Positions 9,353 through 18,278 of a stretch of 64,000 nucleotides of DNA are shown here, one piece after another. The first letter of the stretch is position 1; each line of letters begins with the position of its first letter. Position numbers and translations under genes: made by a program. The DNA is taken from NCBI GenBank assembly GCA_016929525.1, contig JAFGIP010000067.1, positions 62,001-126,000 of the forward strand, given 5' to 3'. Below the pieces are notes generated by a model. The model saw only the letters and a program-made list of their open reading frames with translations. It searched no databases and was not told the DNA's origin. The DNA comes from Bacteroidales bacterium (GTDB taxonomy: Bacteria > Bacteroidota > Bacteroidia > Bacteroidales > UBA10428).

Positions 9353-10276
9353 TTGAAGGGAATTGTTATTAAATCGACAGGTAGCTGGTACAGTGTGCAG
9401 GACGGTAAAAAGGTTATTCCATGTAAAATAAAGGGCAAACTCAGGCTAAAAGGTATAAAAACTACCAATCCTGTTACGGTAGGCGACAATGTTGAATATA
9501 TTATGTATGATGAAAGTACCGGGTTAATTGAAAGAATTGAGGAGAGAAAAAACTACATCATCCGGCGATCCACCCACTTTAGTAAAGAAGCTCACCTTCT
9601 TGCCGCTAATGTCGATCAGGCAATGCTTATGGTATCGGTTAAAAATCCTGTGACTCCGAGCGAATTTATGGACAGGTTTCTTGTATCTGCCGAAGCTTAC
9701 TATATTAAAAATATCATTATTATAAATAAAATAGATCTTCTTGACAGTAAAACCCAAAGTGCTTATGAAGAAATGCTTAAAACGTATCAGGATCTGGCAG
9801 GATATGAATGCATTTCAGTATCGGTTGAAAAAAACATCAACATAGAACAGGTTAAAAAGGCCCTCAATAATAAAACAACCCTGATCGCAGGTAATTCGGG
9901 AGTTGGAAAAACATCACTGATAAATGTTCTTATACCCGATTTGGATCTAAAAACCGAAGAAATATCAGATTATCATAAAGCCGGTAAGCATACAACTACA
10001 TTTTCTGAATTATTCCAATTGAATGATAAAAGCAATATTATTGATTCTCCCGGAATTAAAGGTTTTGGACTAATTGATATTGAAAAATCGGAAATTGCCC
10101 ATTTTTTTCCGGAAATATTCAGCATTTCTAAAAACTGCAAATATTATAACTGTACTCATATTCATGAACCAGATTGTGCTGTAATAGATGCAGTTCAAAA
10201 AGGATTAATCGCAAAATCGCGGTATAAAAGTTATGAAAATCTGTTTCTTGAAGAAAATTCAAAATACAGAACATAA
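9353..10276 (+). CDS. rsgA: Ribosome small-subunit-dependent GTPase RsgA
   Basis: A 307-residue circularly permuted GTPase that helps mature the 30S ribosomal subunit. An N-terminal OB fold (IKSTGSWYSVQDGKKVIPCKIKGK) is followed by the G4 motif NKID, then the P-loop GNSGVGKTS at residues 180-188, then the G3 motif DSPG. A C-terminal zinc-binding cluster follows (CKYYNCTHIHEPDC: Cys, Cys, His, Cys). All elements are intact and in the family order. The start codon is TTG at 9353; the conserved N-terminal strand begins directly after it, so a later start would cut the OB fold. Confidence 0.95.
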   Translation: MKGIVIKSTGSWYSVQDGKKVIPCKIKGKLRLKGIKTTNPVTVGDNVEYIMYDESTGLIERIEERKNYIIRRSTHFSKEAHLLAANVDQAMLMVSVKNPVTPSEFMDRFLVSAEAYYIKNIIIINKIDLLDSKTQSAYEEMLKTYQDLAGYECISVSVEKNINIEQVKKALNNKTTLIAGNSGVGKTSLINVLIPDLDLKTEEISDYHKAGKHTTTFSELFQLNDKSNIIDSPGIKGFGLIDIEKSEIAHFFPEIFSISKNCKYYNCTHIHEPDCAVIDAVQKGLIAKSRYKSYENLFLEENSKYRT

Positions 10277-10381
10277 CATAAAGAAAATTGAGAGTATTTA
10301 TTAACAGTAAAAGAACTTACATTATTTTTATTAAACGTACATTTATTCTAATTTAGTTGCTCCTATAAGTTTTAGCACTTC

Positions 10382-13219
10382 ATGATAGGTACCTCTATGA
10401 AAAAATCTATCTTCATTGGAATAGCAGCAGGACTGATTCTTCTCATCATCAATATTTTTATCTTCAATAAACTATATCATAATCATCTAAACTATCAGAA
10501 AAACATTCTTGTTAGTCAGTCTGAGTTGTGCAGCGAAACTATTGAAGATGTAATACAGCGTTTTGAAAGCGATCTGAATTTTATTCTTTTTTCCGATGAC
10601 ATATCAGAATTATTTGCTGACAATGCTGAAAATTCGAATTCATTAAGAAAACTTGAGCTTTTTTACAGTTCATATACTACACTCATTAAAAATATCGACA
10701 TATACGATAACCAGAAGAACGTATTCAATATTTTCAAGGACAAGGACTTTATTACAGACAGATACCTTGCGCAACGTCAGCGTAAGCTTGTATCGACAGA
10801 GCAGGTTAAATCTCGGAATAGTGAATATCACTATTACATCCCGGTATTTAAGGATAATGAAGTGTTTGGTAATATCGTAGTCTCAATCAATCTTTCAAAT
10901 TATATAATGTCGGAACTGGAAAAATTCCATGTGCCCGACAACAGTTTTCAGTGGATCATAAACCCGGTTGAAAAAAATTTTCAGACAAACCTGAAGGCTG
11001 AAAATATCATCATACAGGATTTTAATATAATACTGTCGAATTTAACCAATGATCTGGAAGATATCAAAATCCATGTAATTACAACAGACAGCGCAAAACT
11101 TAAAGTTATTACTGCATATAAAACACTTGATTTACTCGACCATAAATTTGGAATCGCATTCAGTTACATTAATAATTACTTTATAAAGGAAATTGTATTT
11201 AGAGTTGGTATGATCTTCATTATCAGCACAGTTCTAATACTTTTTACTATTTTTTTTCTGATTATCCAGGTTGGTAAAAGTGAAAAAAAAACTCTGAACA
11301 CTTTACAGGAAAAGGAGAAAATTCATAACGTACTTCAAAATTTACCCATCGGTGTCATCGTATTCGACGATCATGATAAAATTATATATATCAATCAAAT
11401 TGCCAAGGAATTATTCCTAATCCGCGAGGGAGAAGAATTTACCAAGAATACAGTGGTTGATAAATTCCTTATGACCGGTCACAGGTCTATAAAAGAAAAG
11501 GGTAAAGTAACAGCCTACGATTCAAACCAGTTTATTTTATACCAGCGGGAAGGTAATGAAGTAATATTGTACAGGAAGGAAGTCCCCTATTTTATCGATG
11601 AAAAAGAATTTATTTTATCTGCATTTATTGATATTACATCGCTTGAAAAAGCCCGCAAATATGAGGCAGCTTCAAACACAGCCAAATCAGAATTTCTTGC
11701 CAAAATGAGTCATGAGATAAGAACCCCCATGAATGGTATTATTGGCATGACAGATGCATTAAACCAGAAAAATCTTACTAAGGAGCAAAAAGAATATGTT
11801 GATATAGTGAAACGATCAGCCGATCTTCTGTTAAATATCATTGATGACATCCTCGATTATTCAAAAATCGAAGCAGGGAAAATGCAGCTTGAGGAAATTC
11901 CGTTCAAAATAAGCGAAGAAGTAAAATTATCTCTTGATCTGTTCCGTGCAATTATTGAGGATAAAGGAATTAAGCTGGCTATAGACATAAGTCCCGACGT
12001 ACCTGATGATATTATTGGTGATCCGTTCAGGCTTAGGCAGGTTCTGTCAAACCTGATAAGCAATTCCGTTAAATTTACACACGAAGGTGAAATACGCATT
12101 TCTGTCAAACTTGATGAAAAGTATAATGGCAACCTGACCCTTCTGTTTGAAGTTGCTGATACAGGTGTTGGTATACCTAATGAAAGGCTCGACAGTATTT
12201 TTAATTCTTTTACCCAGGCCGAGCAAAGCACCTCACGTAAGTATGGTGGATCCGGACTTGGAACAACCATATCAAAACAGTTGGTAAATCTGATGCATGG
12301 CGAAATATGGGTTGAAAGTCCATCAGGAATTTCTAAAAATAAAAAATACCCCGGATCGATTTTTAGTTTTACTATTGAAGTATTCTCAAATGAGGATATT
12401 GTTAAAAACATTGACTTCAGTGATATAAAGTCTTTCGATCAGGTTAATGCTTTTATAATTGCCCAGAATATTGCCACCAAAAAACGTTTGCAGGGATTCC
12501 TTGATCATCTGGGCATTAATACTAATATAGTTGAGCTAACAGAAGATACACAAGTAATTAATAACATTACCAAACAATTATCCGGATCGGACAATTACCA
12601 CCTGGTATTCATAATGGATGAGGTTAATCTGGATGGGTTATGGCTTGCCAATCAGCTAAATCATAAAAAAATCAATGATCAATTCAGAATTGTAATGATA
12701 AGTTCAAATCATAAGCAGGAGAACTATATTCAGACAAAAGTGGCCAGAATAGATTCATATTTGTTACAACCCTTTGATCAGAATATTCTGAAAGGCTTAC
12801 TATTAAAATGGTTCCCGGGAATAGAACATGCCGAGAAAGAAAAACTTGTGTCGTTAAGAAAAGACCTGAATATATTGGTTGCTGAAGATAATCTTATTAA
12901 CCAGAAAGTAGCTGAAACCATTTTCAGTAGCCTGGGTTATACCATCGATATTGCTATTGACGGAAAAGAGGTCGTAGAAATGGTGAAGAAAAAATCTTAC
13001 GACATTGTATTTATGGATTTACAAATGCCTGAAAAAGATGGAGTTGATGCAACTGTTGAAATAAGGGGACTTGGATTTCAAATGCCAATAATAGCAATGA
13101 CTGCTACTGCTTCTAAAATTGGGAAAAACAGCGCTATAACATCAGGGATGAACGACTACATTGTTAAACCAGTTAAGGTCGACGCGGTAAGAACAGTACT
13201 TGAAAAATGGTTTGGGTAA
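10382..13219 (+). CDS. Membrane hybrid sensor histidine kinase/response regulator
   Basis: A 945-residue hybrid kinase. TM1 lies at about 8-30 and TM2 at about 272-296, enclosing a ~240-residue periplasmic sensor. A PAS-like domain follows at ~315-420. The HisKA box is AKMSHEIRTPMNG with phospho-acceptor His444. The HATPase domain has N, G1 (DTGVGIP) and G2 (GGSGLGTTIS) boxes. A receiver-like stretch at ~675-810 has Gln in place of the conserved Lys (YLLQPFD), so it is probably inactive. A complete receiver domain ends the protein, with phospho-acceptor Asp879 (VFMDLQMP). No partner regulator is adjacent. The signal is unknown. Confidence 0.93.
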   Translation: MIGTSMKKSIFIGIAAGLILLIINIFIFNKLYHNHLNYQKNILVSQSELCSETIEDVIQRFESDLNFILFSDDISELFADNAENSNSLRKLELFYSSYTTLIKNIDIYDNQKNVFNIFKDKDFITDRYLAQRQRKLVSTEQVKSRNSEYHYYIPVFKDNEVFGNIVVSINLSNYIMSELEKFHVPDNSFQWIINPVEKNFQTNLKAENIIIQDFNIILSNLTNDLEDIKIHVITTDSAKLKVITAYKTLDLLDHKFGIAFSYINNYFIKEIVFRVGMIFIISTVLILFTIFFLIIQVGKSEKKTLNTLQEKEKIHNVLQNLPIGVIVFDDHDKIIYINQIAKELFLIREGEEFTKNTVVDKFLMTGHRSIKEKGKVTAYDSNQFILYQREGNEVILYRKEVPYFIDEKEFILSAFIDITSLEKARKYEAASNTAKSEFLAKMSHEIRTPMNGIIGMTDALNQKNLTKEQKEYVDIVKRSADLLLNIIDDILDYSKIEAGKMQLEEIPFKISEEVKLSLDLFRAIIEDKGIKLAIDISPDVPDDIIGDPFRLRQVLSNLISNSVKFTHEGEIRISVKLDEKYNGNLTLLFEVADTGVGIPNERLDSIFNSFTQAEQSTSRKYGGSGLGTTISKQLVNLMHGEIWVESPSGISKNKKYPGSIFSFTIEVFSNEDIVKNIDFSDIKSFDQVNAFIIAQNIATKKRLQGFLDHLGINTNIVELTEDTQVINNITKQLSGSDNYHLVFIMDEVNLDGLWLANQLNHKKINDQFRIVMISSNHKQENYIQTKVARIDSYLLQPFDQNILKGLLLKWFPGIEHAEKEKLVSLRKDLNILVAEDNLINQKVAETIFSSLGYTIDIAIDGKEVVEMVKKKSYDIVFMDLQMPEKDGVDATVEIRGLGFQMPIIAMTATASKIGKNSAITSGMNDYIVKPVKVDAVRTVLEKWFG

Positions 13220-13220
13220 T

Positions 13221-13257
13221 ATTTTAAGATTACTTTATTACCGCCATATCTTAAAAT
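13221..13257. terminator. AT-rich hairpin between convergent genes
   Basis: ATTTTAAGAT (13221-13230) pairs perfectly with ATCTTAAAAT (13248-13257) around a 17-nt loop. It lies just after the kinase stop and overlaps the end of the opposing B3/4 gene. The low GC makes it a weak terminator at best. Confidence 0.35.
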
Positions 13258-13919
13258 TTCAGCATTTTAATTGTGATATTTTTTGCGGCGGAAAACATCT
13301 TTAGATACGTTTCTGATTTTGTCATATATGACGACAAAGATGCATCAATTCCAAAATCGTAAAATACCCATAATATCGATACTGTATTTTCAGTTATCAT
13401 TGTCCTTTCAGAATCGGAAGTAGGTGTTCCAAATGCACCTATACTATCACGAAGTACAATTAGCTTATCAATGTTTACCTGCCCTCTGCCGATACCTTTG
13501 TAAGGTTCCTCTTTCCTTCCTATTCCCAAACATATATCACCTTTGATTTTTTCTGCATCATAACCCCCAATTGAATACCCGCTTTGGATTGAAATAAGAT
13601 TCAGCGTATCAACAATATTGTTTACTCTATAAAGATTATTGCCTTTCACAATTCTTCGTAAAAGTGAGTCGGCCGAAGGTCTGTATCTGTTCGGGTCATT
13701 CCCTGCTTTACGGTAAGCTGTGCGAGTTGCATTAATAATCGGCTTTTTACTTATTTCATCCAGTTTATAATTATTTTTTATATACTGTGAGCTTTTCTCT
13801 ATTTCATATAATAATTTTTCTGATGAGTCTGAACAGGTGATAATTTTAGCGTGTAAAAGACCCAGTCTTAAGCTTCCAAGCTTTATTTTTATTTTCCCAT
13901 CAATATTGACTTTTACCAT
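13251..13919 (-). CDS. Stand-alone B3/B4 (PheRS-beta editing-like) domain protein
   Basis: A 222-residue protein matching the B3/B4 domain of phenylalanyl-tRNA synthetase beta subunits. Visible elements are KPIINATRTAYRKAGNDPNRYRPSADSLLRRI, YSIGGYDAEKI and the closing DSERTMITENTVSILWVFYDFGI. In the synthetase this domain removes mischarged Tyr. Free-standing copies are widespread and are presumed, but not shown, to act in trans editing or amino-acid binding. It is transcribed toward the kinase gene, with 31 bp between stops. No tRNA synthetase lies nearby. Confidence 0.82.
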   Translation of the reverse strand: MVKVNIDGKIKIKLGSLRLGLLHAKIITCSDSSEKLLYEIEKSSQYIKNNYKLDEISKKPIINATRTAYRKAGNDPNRYRPSADSLLRRIVKGNNLYRVNNIVDTLNLISIQSGYSIGGYDAEKIKGDICLGIGRKEEPYKGIGRGQVNIDKLIVLRDSIGAFGTPTSDSERTMITENTVSILWVFYDFGIDASLSSYMTKSETYLKMFSAAKNITIKMLKF

Positions 13920-14090
13920 AAAATATTATCAGTTAATAAAGTCTGATGACACATTCGTCCAAAAAACGGTGAGCAATGTCATCAAAAATAGATATTTCAT
14001 CAACATACATGATACTTCTTTGAATTATTTACGTTTCTAATGTTATAAGGCAACAAATTAAAGTCAATAAAACAATAACGAAGATAAAAA

Positions 14091-14465
14091 ATGGAAAGCA
14101 TTGTATACAGCCAATTATCATCACTGCCCGAAGTCAATTTTTCTCCCGATGGGAAAATGTTGATTAAAGGGCGATCAATTCCTGAAGACGCCTCCGAATT
14201 CTATAGTCCGTTGATCCAGTTCGTTGATGAGTTACAGGTAGAAAGTGCTGTGCTTGATATCGATCTGGAATATTTTAATACTGCATCATCGAAAAAAATA
14301 CTCGATTTGTTAAGACATCTCGATGCCAATAACGGTATTAAGAACATACTAGTAAACTGGCATTTCGAAGAAGGTGATGATGATAGTGTCGAGACAGCGG
14401 AAATATACGAAGAATCTCTCTTAAGAATCGACTTCAGATATCATGAATATGCTGAAGTTGCATAA
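14091..14465 (+). CDS. SiaC-family (DUF1987) regulatory phosphoprotein, canonical copy
   Basis: A 124-residue DUF1987 protein. In Pseudomonas aeruginosa SiaC, a Thr in the equivalent region is phosphorylated by SiaB and dephosphorylated by SiaA, and the unphosphorylated form activates the diguanylate cyclase SiaD. Here the segment YFNTASSKK keeps Thr64 at that place. The acidic C-terminal half (WHFEEGDDDSVETAEIYEESL) is also typical. No SiaA, SiaB or cyclase gene is nearby, so the partners are elsewhere or different. A strong terminator follows. A second, divergent copy is at 34080. Confidence 0.85.
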   Translation: MESIVYSQLSSLPEVNFSPDGKMLIKGRSIPEDASEFYSPLIQFVDELQVESAVLDIDLEYFNTASSKKILDLLRHLDANNGIKNILVNWHFEEGDDDSVETAEIYEESLLRIDFRYHEYAEVA

Positions 14466-14499
14466 TAAGTCACTCTAAGACTCTCACAGATAATCTCTG

Positions 14500-14536
14500 A
14501 TACGCTGGCAACAATTAGTTGTCGGCGTATTTTTTT
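14500..14536 (+). terminator. Rho-independent terminator after the SiaC-like gene
   Basis: ATACGCTGGCAAC (14500-14512) pairs with GTTGTCGGCGTAT (14518-14530), with two G-U pairs around a 5-nt loop, and is followed by seven or more T. It overlaps the last codons of the convergent carA gene. The T tract is only on the plus strand, so it serves the SiaC-like gene. Confidence 0.8.
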
Positions 14537-15600
14537 ACTTCATCCATAAATAAATCGAATAGAAATTCGGTATCTGTTGGTCCGCTTGAAGCTTCAGGAT
14601 GAAATTGTGATGAAAAGAAAGGTTTTGTCTTGTGCCGAACACCTTCATTGGTATTATCGTTGAGGTTGATGAACAAAGGTTCCCATTCATCGGATAATGT
14701 GTTGTTATCAGTTGCAAATCCATGATTTTGTGAAGTGATATAAGCTTTATCCGTACCAACCTGGATTACAGGTTGGTTATGACTACGGTGCCCATATTTT
14801 AATTTGTATGTATCTGCCCCGGAAGCTAAAGACATCAGCTGATTACCAAGACATATCCCATAAATAGGTTTATCCCTGCCATAAGCCTTGCTGATACTTT
14901 CAATTGTTTTGGTACAGTACTTAGGATCGCCGGGACCATTTGAAATAAACAATCCGTCATACTTTTCATTTTCAAAATTATAATCCCAGGGAACAACTGT
15001 TACTGTTGCATTACGCTTGATCAGGTTCCTGATTATATTGTACTTGACTCCGCAGTCGATCAGTAATATTTTATATTTCCCGGATCCATACTGCTTCTTT
15101 TCCTTAATACTTACTTGTGCCACAAGGTTTTCTTTATTCGGATCGTACATGGGCACATCATCGTTATTGAACACAACCTTCCCAAGCATGGTGCCTTTTT
15201 CCCTGAGTATTTTTGTGAGCAGCCTGGTGTCGACACCATAAATACCAGGGATATCATATTCTTTTAACCAATCGCTCAGACTTTTTTCAGCATTCCAATG
15301 GCTGTATTTTTCTGAATAATCTGAAATTATTAATCCCGATATGTGCAGAGCATAGGATTCAAAGAATTTAAATAAGTTATCTTCCAGTTCTTTACCAGGA
15401 ACCCCATAATTACCTACCAGAGGATAGGTTAAGGTAAGTATTTGCCCTTTGTATGAAGGATCTGTCAGGCTTTCAGGGTAACCCGTCATTGAGGTATTAA
15501 AAACCACTTCACCTGATATTGATCTCTCACTGCCGAAAGATTTACCTTTAAATTCCGTCCCATCTTCCAGTATTAGTTTTATTTCTTTCCTTTTTTCCAC
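14515..15600 (-). CDS. carA: Carbamoyl-phosphate synthase small (glutaminase) subunit
   Basis: The 361-residue glutamine amidotransferase subunit that supplies ammonia for carbamoyl phosphate in pyrimidine and arginine synthesis. The N-terminal domain has FNTSMTGYPESLTDPSY. The class I GATase domain has the nucleophile Cys in YGICLGNQLM and the His/Glu pair in SQFHPEASSGP. The start is GTG at 15600 (VEKRKEIKLILEDG), which gives the usual family length. An in-frame ATG at 15672 would add 24 residues and run into the preceding gene. The large subunit carB is not in the window. Confidence 0.93.
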   Translation of the reverse strand: MEKRKEIKLILEDGTEFKGKSFGSERSISGEVVFNTSMTGYPESLTDPSYKGQILTLTYPLVGNYGVPGKELEDNLFKFFESYALHISGLIISDYSEKYSHWNAEKSLSDWLKEYDIPGIYGVDTRLLTKILREKGTMLGKVVFNNDDVPMYDPNKENLVAQVSIKEKKQYGSGKYKILLIDCGVKYNIIRNLIKRNATVTVVPWDYNFENEKYDGLFISNGPGDPKYCTKTIESISKAYGRDKPIYGICLGNQLMSLASGADTYKLKYGHRSHNQPVIQVGTDKAYITSQNHGFATDNNTLSDEWEPLFINLNDNTNEGVRHKTKPFFSSQFHPEASSGPTDTEFLFDLFMDEVKKYADN

Positions 15601-15634
15601 TAAATTATTTTTCCCTTTTTTTATTAAATTCTGA

Positions 15635-17137
15635 TTAATTCTGCTTATCCCCAAACTGTTCCTTATGTGCATTAATTAACCCGACAACATTATCAGCTCC
15701 AAGTTTTTTCCCGATTATTTTTCTGTTTTTATCGAGCACAAATATTTGTGGTGTCGACATTATATCATATCCTATTTTATACTCTGCACTATATGGATTC
15801 CAGGCATTATCCCAGTTGTATAACTGATTTTTATTTACAAAATCAACCCATTTTATCTTACCTTCTTCACCAAATAAAGTACTAATTGCAATTATTTTTA
15901 CATTCATTGATTTTAGTGTGTCATTGTAAATTTTATACAATTTAGGCACTTCTTTCTTACAATGACTGCAACCAGATTCCCAAAATAACAGTACTGTGTA
16001 ATCTGCCTGTATATCACTCATTTTCATTAATTTCCCGGCATGAGGATATTTTTTGAGTGCTTCATCATTTTGTGCCTCTTTAAAATGCTCTGACTGCACG
16101 AACATGAGCTCATAATCCGGTGCCACTTCCCCAATAAGTAAAGGTTCTATCTTCTCTATTTTATCTCTAAGATCACTAATAAACTCATCGGAACTCCACC
16201 ACGCTTCATCAAGATAATATTGTTTCGCAATGTGAACCTGCACAGCATCCATCCCCATAATCTTTTTCTTGCCGTAGTGATTGAATAAAGTAATCAGCAT
16301 GTACCTGAAAAGTGCTGAATCGCTTCGGGATTTCCCAATTAAAAAATCCACTTCTTTAATTAATGTGTCAGGTATTTGGGGTACCATATTATCGATATAG
16401 TACATTAATTTGTCTTCATACAGTGGCGTGCGCAGTAATCTGACATCTCCAGGATCAAGATTATCGAAAAAATGTTTCCTTAAATAATAATATTTCCATT
16501 GAGTAGTATCAACAGGTCCTTCCAAATCTGCAGGGGGTTCCGGGACTTCTACATATAATGTTGCTTTCAGGAATGTCGAAACGAATAATTCCGGGTGGTT
16601 CTTAATAATATTATTTATTTTTTGTTTGCGCTCTTCATTAAGTTCTTTTATTTTTTGTGAAGCATTTTTACTATCGGCTTCATTATCTGAATTTTTTAAT
16701 GTCTTTTGGGATTCTTCCAACACTTTTCTTTTTTCATACATGTACTTTTGAAAGTCGAAAAAAATTTCATTTTCGAGTGATCCTTCAGCATGAAGATTGG
16801 TTATCAGATTTGAAGTATCGGTTTTTATTTCAAATTCCTGATCTTCTCCTATAATCAATTCAAAATAACTCCCATCAGGCAGAAATATCAGATACATCCC
16901 CTGCGGCAATAGTTGGTTTCCTTTAAAAACACCTTTCCCTTTTGAATTAAAAAAAGTGGTATCATCGGGGTACATCGATTTATTAAGATAATGCCCTAAT
17001 ATTGCCGTTGTGTCTGCAAAACCATTAATTTCCAAGCCTATATTATATCCTTTGGAATAAGATAAAACTATCAGGACCGTATTAAAAACAACGATTAGTA
17101 TAACATTTTTTAACTGTCTGATAAATAAATATGCCAT
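15635..17137 (-). CDS. TlpA-like thioredoxin-fold protein with DUF4369/DUF5106-type N-terminus
   Basis: A 500-residue envelope protein. The N-terminus is a hydrophobic helix or signal anchor (ILIVVFNTVLIVLSYS). It is followed by a DUF4369-like beta domain, a Lys/Glu-rich helical linker at ~150-180 and a DUF5106-like helical part. The C-terminal thioredoxin fold carries the redox motif CSHC (FWESGCSHCKKEVPKL) and the cis-Pro region ISTPQIFVLDKN. Such proteins act as periplasmic thiol-disulfide reductants in Bacteroidota. It lies 34 bp upstream of carA on the same strand, but a functional link is unlikely. Confidence 0.8.
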   Translation of the reverse strand: MAYLFIRQLKNVILIVVFNTVLIVLSYSKGYNIGLEINGFADTTAILGHYLNKSMYPDDTTFFNSKGKGVFKGNQLLPQGMYLIFLPDGSYFELIIGEDQEFEIKTDTSNLITNLHAEGSLENEIFFDFQKYMYEKRKVLEESQKTLKNSDNEADSKNASQKIKELNEERKQKINNIIKNHPELFVSTFLKATLYVEVPEPPADLEGPVDTTQWKYYYLRKHFFDNLDPGDVRLLRTPLYEDKLMYYIDNMVPQIPDTLIKEVDFLIGKSRSDSALFRYMLITLFNHYGKKKIMGMDAVQVHIAKQYYLDEAWWSSDEFISDLRDKIEKIEPLLIGEVAPDYELMFVQSEHFKEAQNDEALKKYPHAGKLMKMSDIQADYTVLLFWESGCSHCKKEVPKLYKIYNDTLKSMNVKIIAISTLFGEEGKIKWVDFVNKNQLYNWDNAWNPYSAEYKIGYDIMSTPQIFVLDKNRKIIGKKLGADNVVGLINAHKEQFGDKQN

Positions 17138-17156
17138 TGAACCGTAATTTAAGCGG

Positions 17157-17164
17157 CAAAATTA
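17157..17164 (-). promoter_or_regulatory. Putative -7 box for the TlpA-like gene
   Basis: On the minus strand the sequence reads TAATTTTG, a match to the Bacteroidota -7 consensus TAnnTTTG, 20 bp before the ATG. No convincing -33 TTTG was seen. Confidence 0.35.
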
Positions 17165-17242
17165 GCATAAAAAAGGCAATTCCGAAATCGTTAACAAATA
17201 GATAACAAAGTTTAACCATGGCTGTTGTATCTTGAATAGTTA

Positions 17243-17250
17243 TATTTTTG
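17243..17250 (+). promoter_or_regulatory. Putative -7 box for the prenyl synthase gene
   Basis: TATTTTTG matches the Bacteroidota TAnnTTTG -7 element, 22 bp before the ATG at 17273. A TTG occurs upstream, but at shorter spacing than usual. Confidence 0.3.
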
Positions 17251-17272
17251 CTTATCAGATATTTTATATACT

Positions 17273-18247
17273 ATGCTCGAATACTCAGATTGTCAAAAAT
17301 TGATTGAAGAAAATCTCATTCAACTTTATTATGATGAAGAACCAAATCAGTTGTATAGTCCCATACGTTATATTCTTCGCCTGGGCGGAAAGAGATTAAG
17401 GCCCTGTTTTACTCTTCTTGCCCATAATTTGTTTTCAGAAAACATCAAAGATGCTTTATACCCTGCGCTGGGAATTGAAGTGTTTCATAATTTTACTCTT
17501 TTACACGATGATATTATGGACAATGCTTCAATGAGGAGAAAACAAGAAACTGTCCATAAGAAATGGAATGAAAATACGGCAATTTTATCTGGTGATGCTA
17601 TGATGATAATAGCCTATGATCTTATTTCAAAATCCCGTAGTGAAATTTTCCCTGATGTTTTCAAAATTTTCAATAAAACTGCTCTTGAAGTGTGTGAAGG
17701 TCAGCAATATGATATGAATTTTGAAAAGCAAAATTCTGTAAAAGTGAACGAATATCTTAAAATGATAAGACTTAAAACAGCTGTACTTTTTGGAGCTTCA
17801 CTTGCCATTGGGGGAATAACGGCACTTTCAGGTTCGGAAAATATTGAAAATTTATATCAGCTTGGTATAAATGTAGGATCAGGCTTTCAGTTACAGGATG
17901 ATTATCTTGATGTGTTTGCCTCAAGTGCTGATTTTGGGAAAAAAATAGGAGGCGATATAATAGCAAATAAAAAAACATATCTGCTAATAATGGCATTGAA
18001 TTCAAATAATAAAAATGCTGTGAAAGAACTAAAAGGCTGGATTGAAAAGAAAGGTTTTGATCCTGAAGAAAAAGTCCAGGCCGTAAAAAGAATATATCAG
18101 AATCTTGGGATTGATGAAGCTACCAGAATACTGGCCAGTGAATATATTGAAAAAGGGCTTATATACCTTTCACAGATCAGTGCTGATAAAGAAAGGAAAA
18201 ATGCCTTGCAAAATCTGATACTGCAAATTACAAAAAGGGAGAACTGA
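17273..18247 (+). CDS. Polyprenyl synthetase (farnesyl/geranylgeranyl-diphosphate synthase class)
   Basis: A 324-residue trans-prenyltransferase that chains isopentenyl diphosphate onto allylic diphosphates. The first Asp-rich motif is LLHDDIMDNASMRR and the second is QLQDDYLDVFA. Both are intact, and the GGKRLRP substrate loop is present. Small residues precede the first motif less clearly than in long-chain enzymes, so the product length (C15-C20 or longer) cannot be fixed from sequence. A second, different synthetase is at 53449; one likely makes quinone side chains and the other shorter chains. It ends in a terminator. Confidence 0.9.
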   Translation: MLEYSDCQKLIEENLIQLYYDEEPNQLYSPIRYILRLGGKRLRPCFTLLAHNLFSENIKDALYPALGIEVFHNFTLLHDDIMDNASMRRKQETVHKKWNENTAILSGDAMMIIAYDLISKSRSEIFPDVFKIFNKTALEVCEGQQYDMNFEKQNSVKVNEYLKMIRLKTAVLFGASLAIGGITALSGSENIENLYQLGINVGSGFQLQDDYLDVFASSADFGKKIGGDIIANKKTYLLIMALNSNNKNAVKELKGWIEKKGFDPEEKVQAVKRIYQNLGIDEATRILASEYIEKGLIYLSQISADKERKNALQNLILQITKREN

Positions 18248-18262
18248 AAATTGTTCTCCCTT
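18235..18262. terminator. Bidirectional hairpin terminator
   Basis: AAGGGAGAAC (18235-18244) pairs perfectly with GTTCTCCCTT (18253-18262) around an 8-nt loop. A-rich sequence lies on the left and a T/A-rich tail on the right. It overlaps the stop codon of the prenyl synthase gene and sits between two convergent genes. Confidence 0.7.
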
Positions 18263-18278
18263 ATAATTTATTCCGTTT

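Noticed and set aside
11857-12411. 184-codon minus-strand frame inside the histidine kinase
   Set aside because: It is antisense to the HATPase domain, which is clearly coding, and has no family similarity.
15601-15672. Longer carA start at ATG 15672
   Set aside because: It would overlap the preceding gene by 38 bp and add 24 residues absent from CarA proteins; GTG at 15600 gives the normal length.
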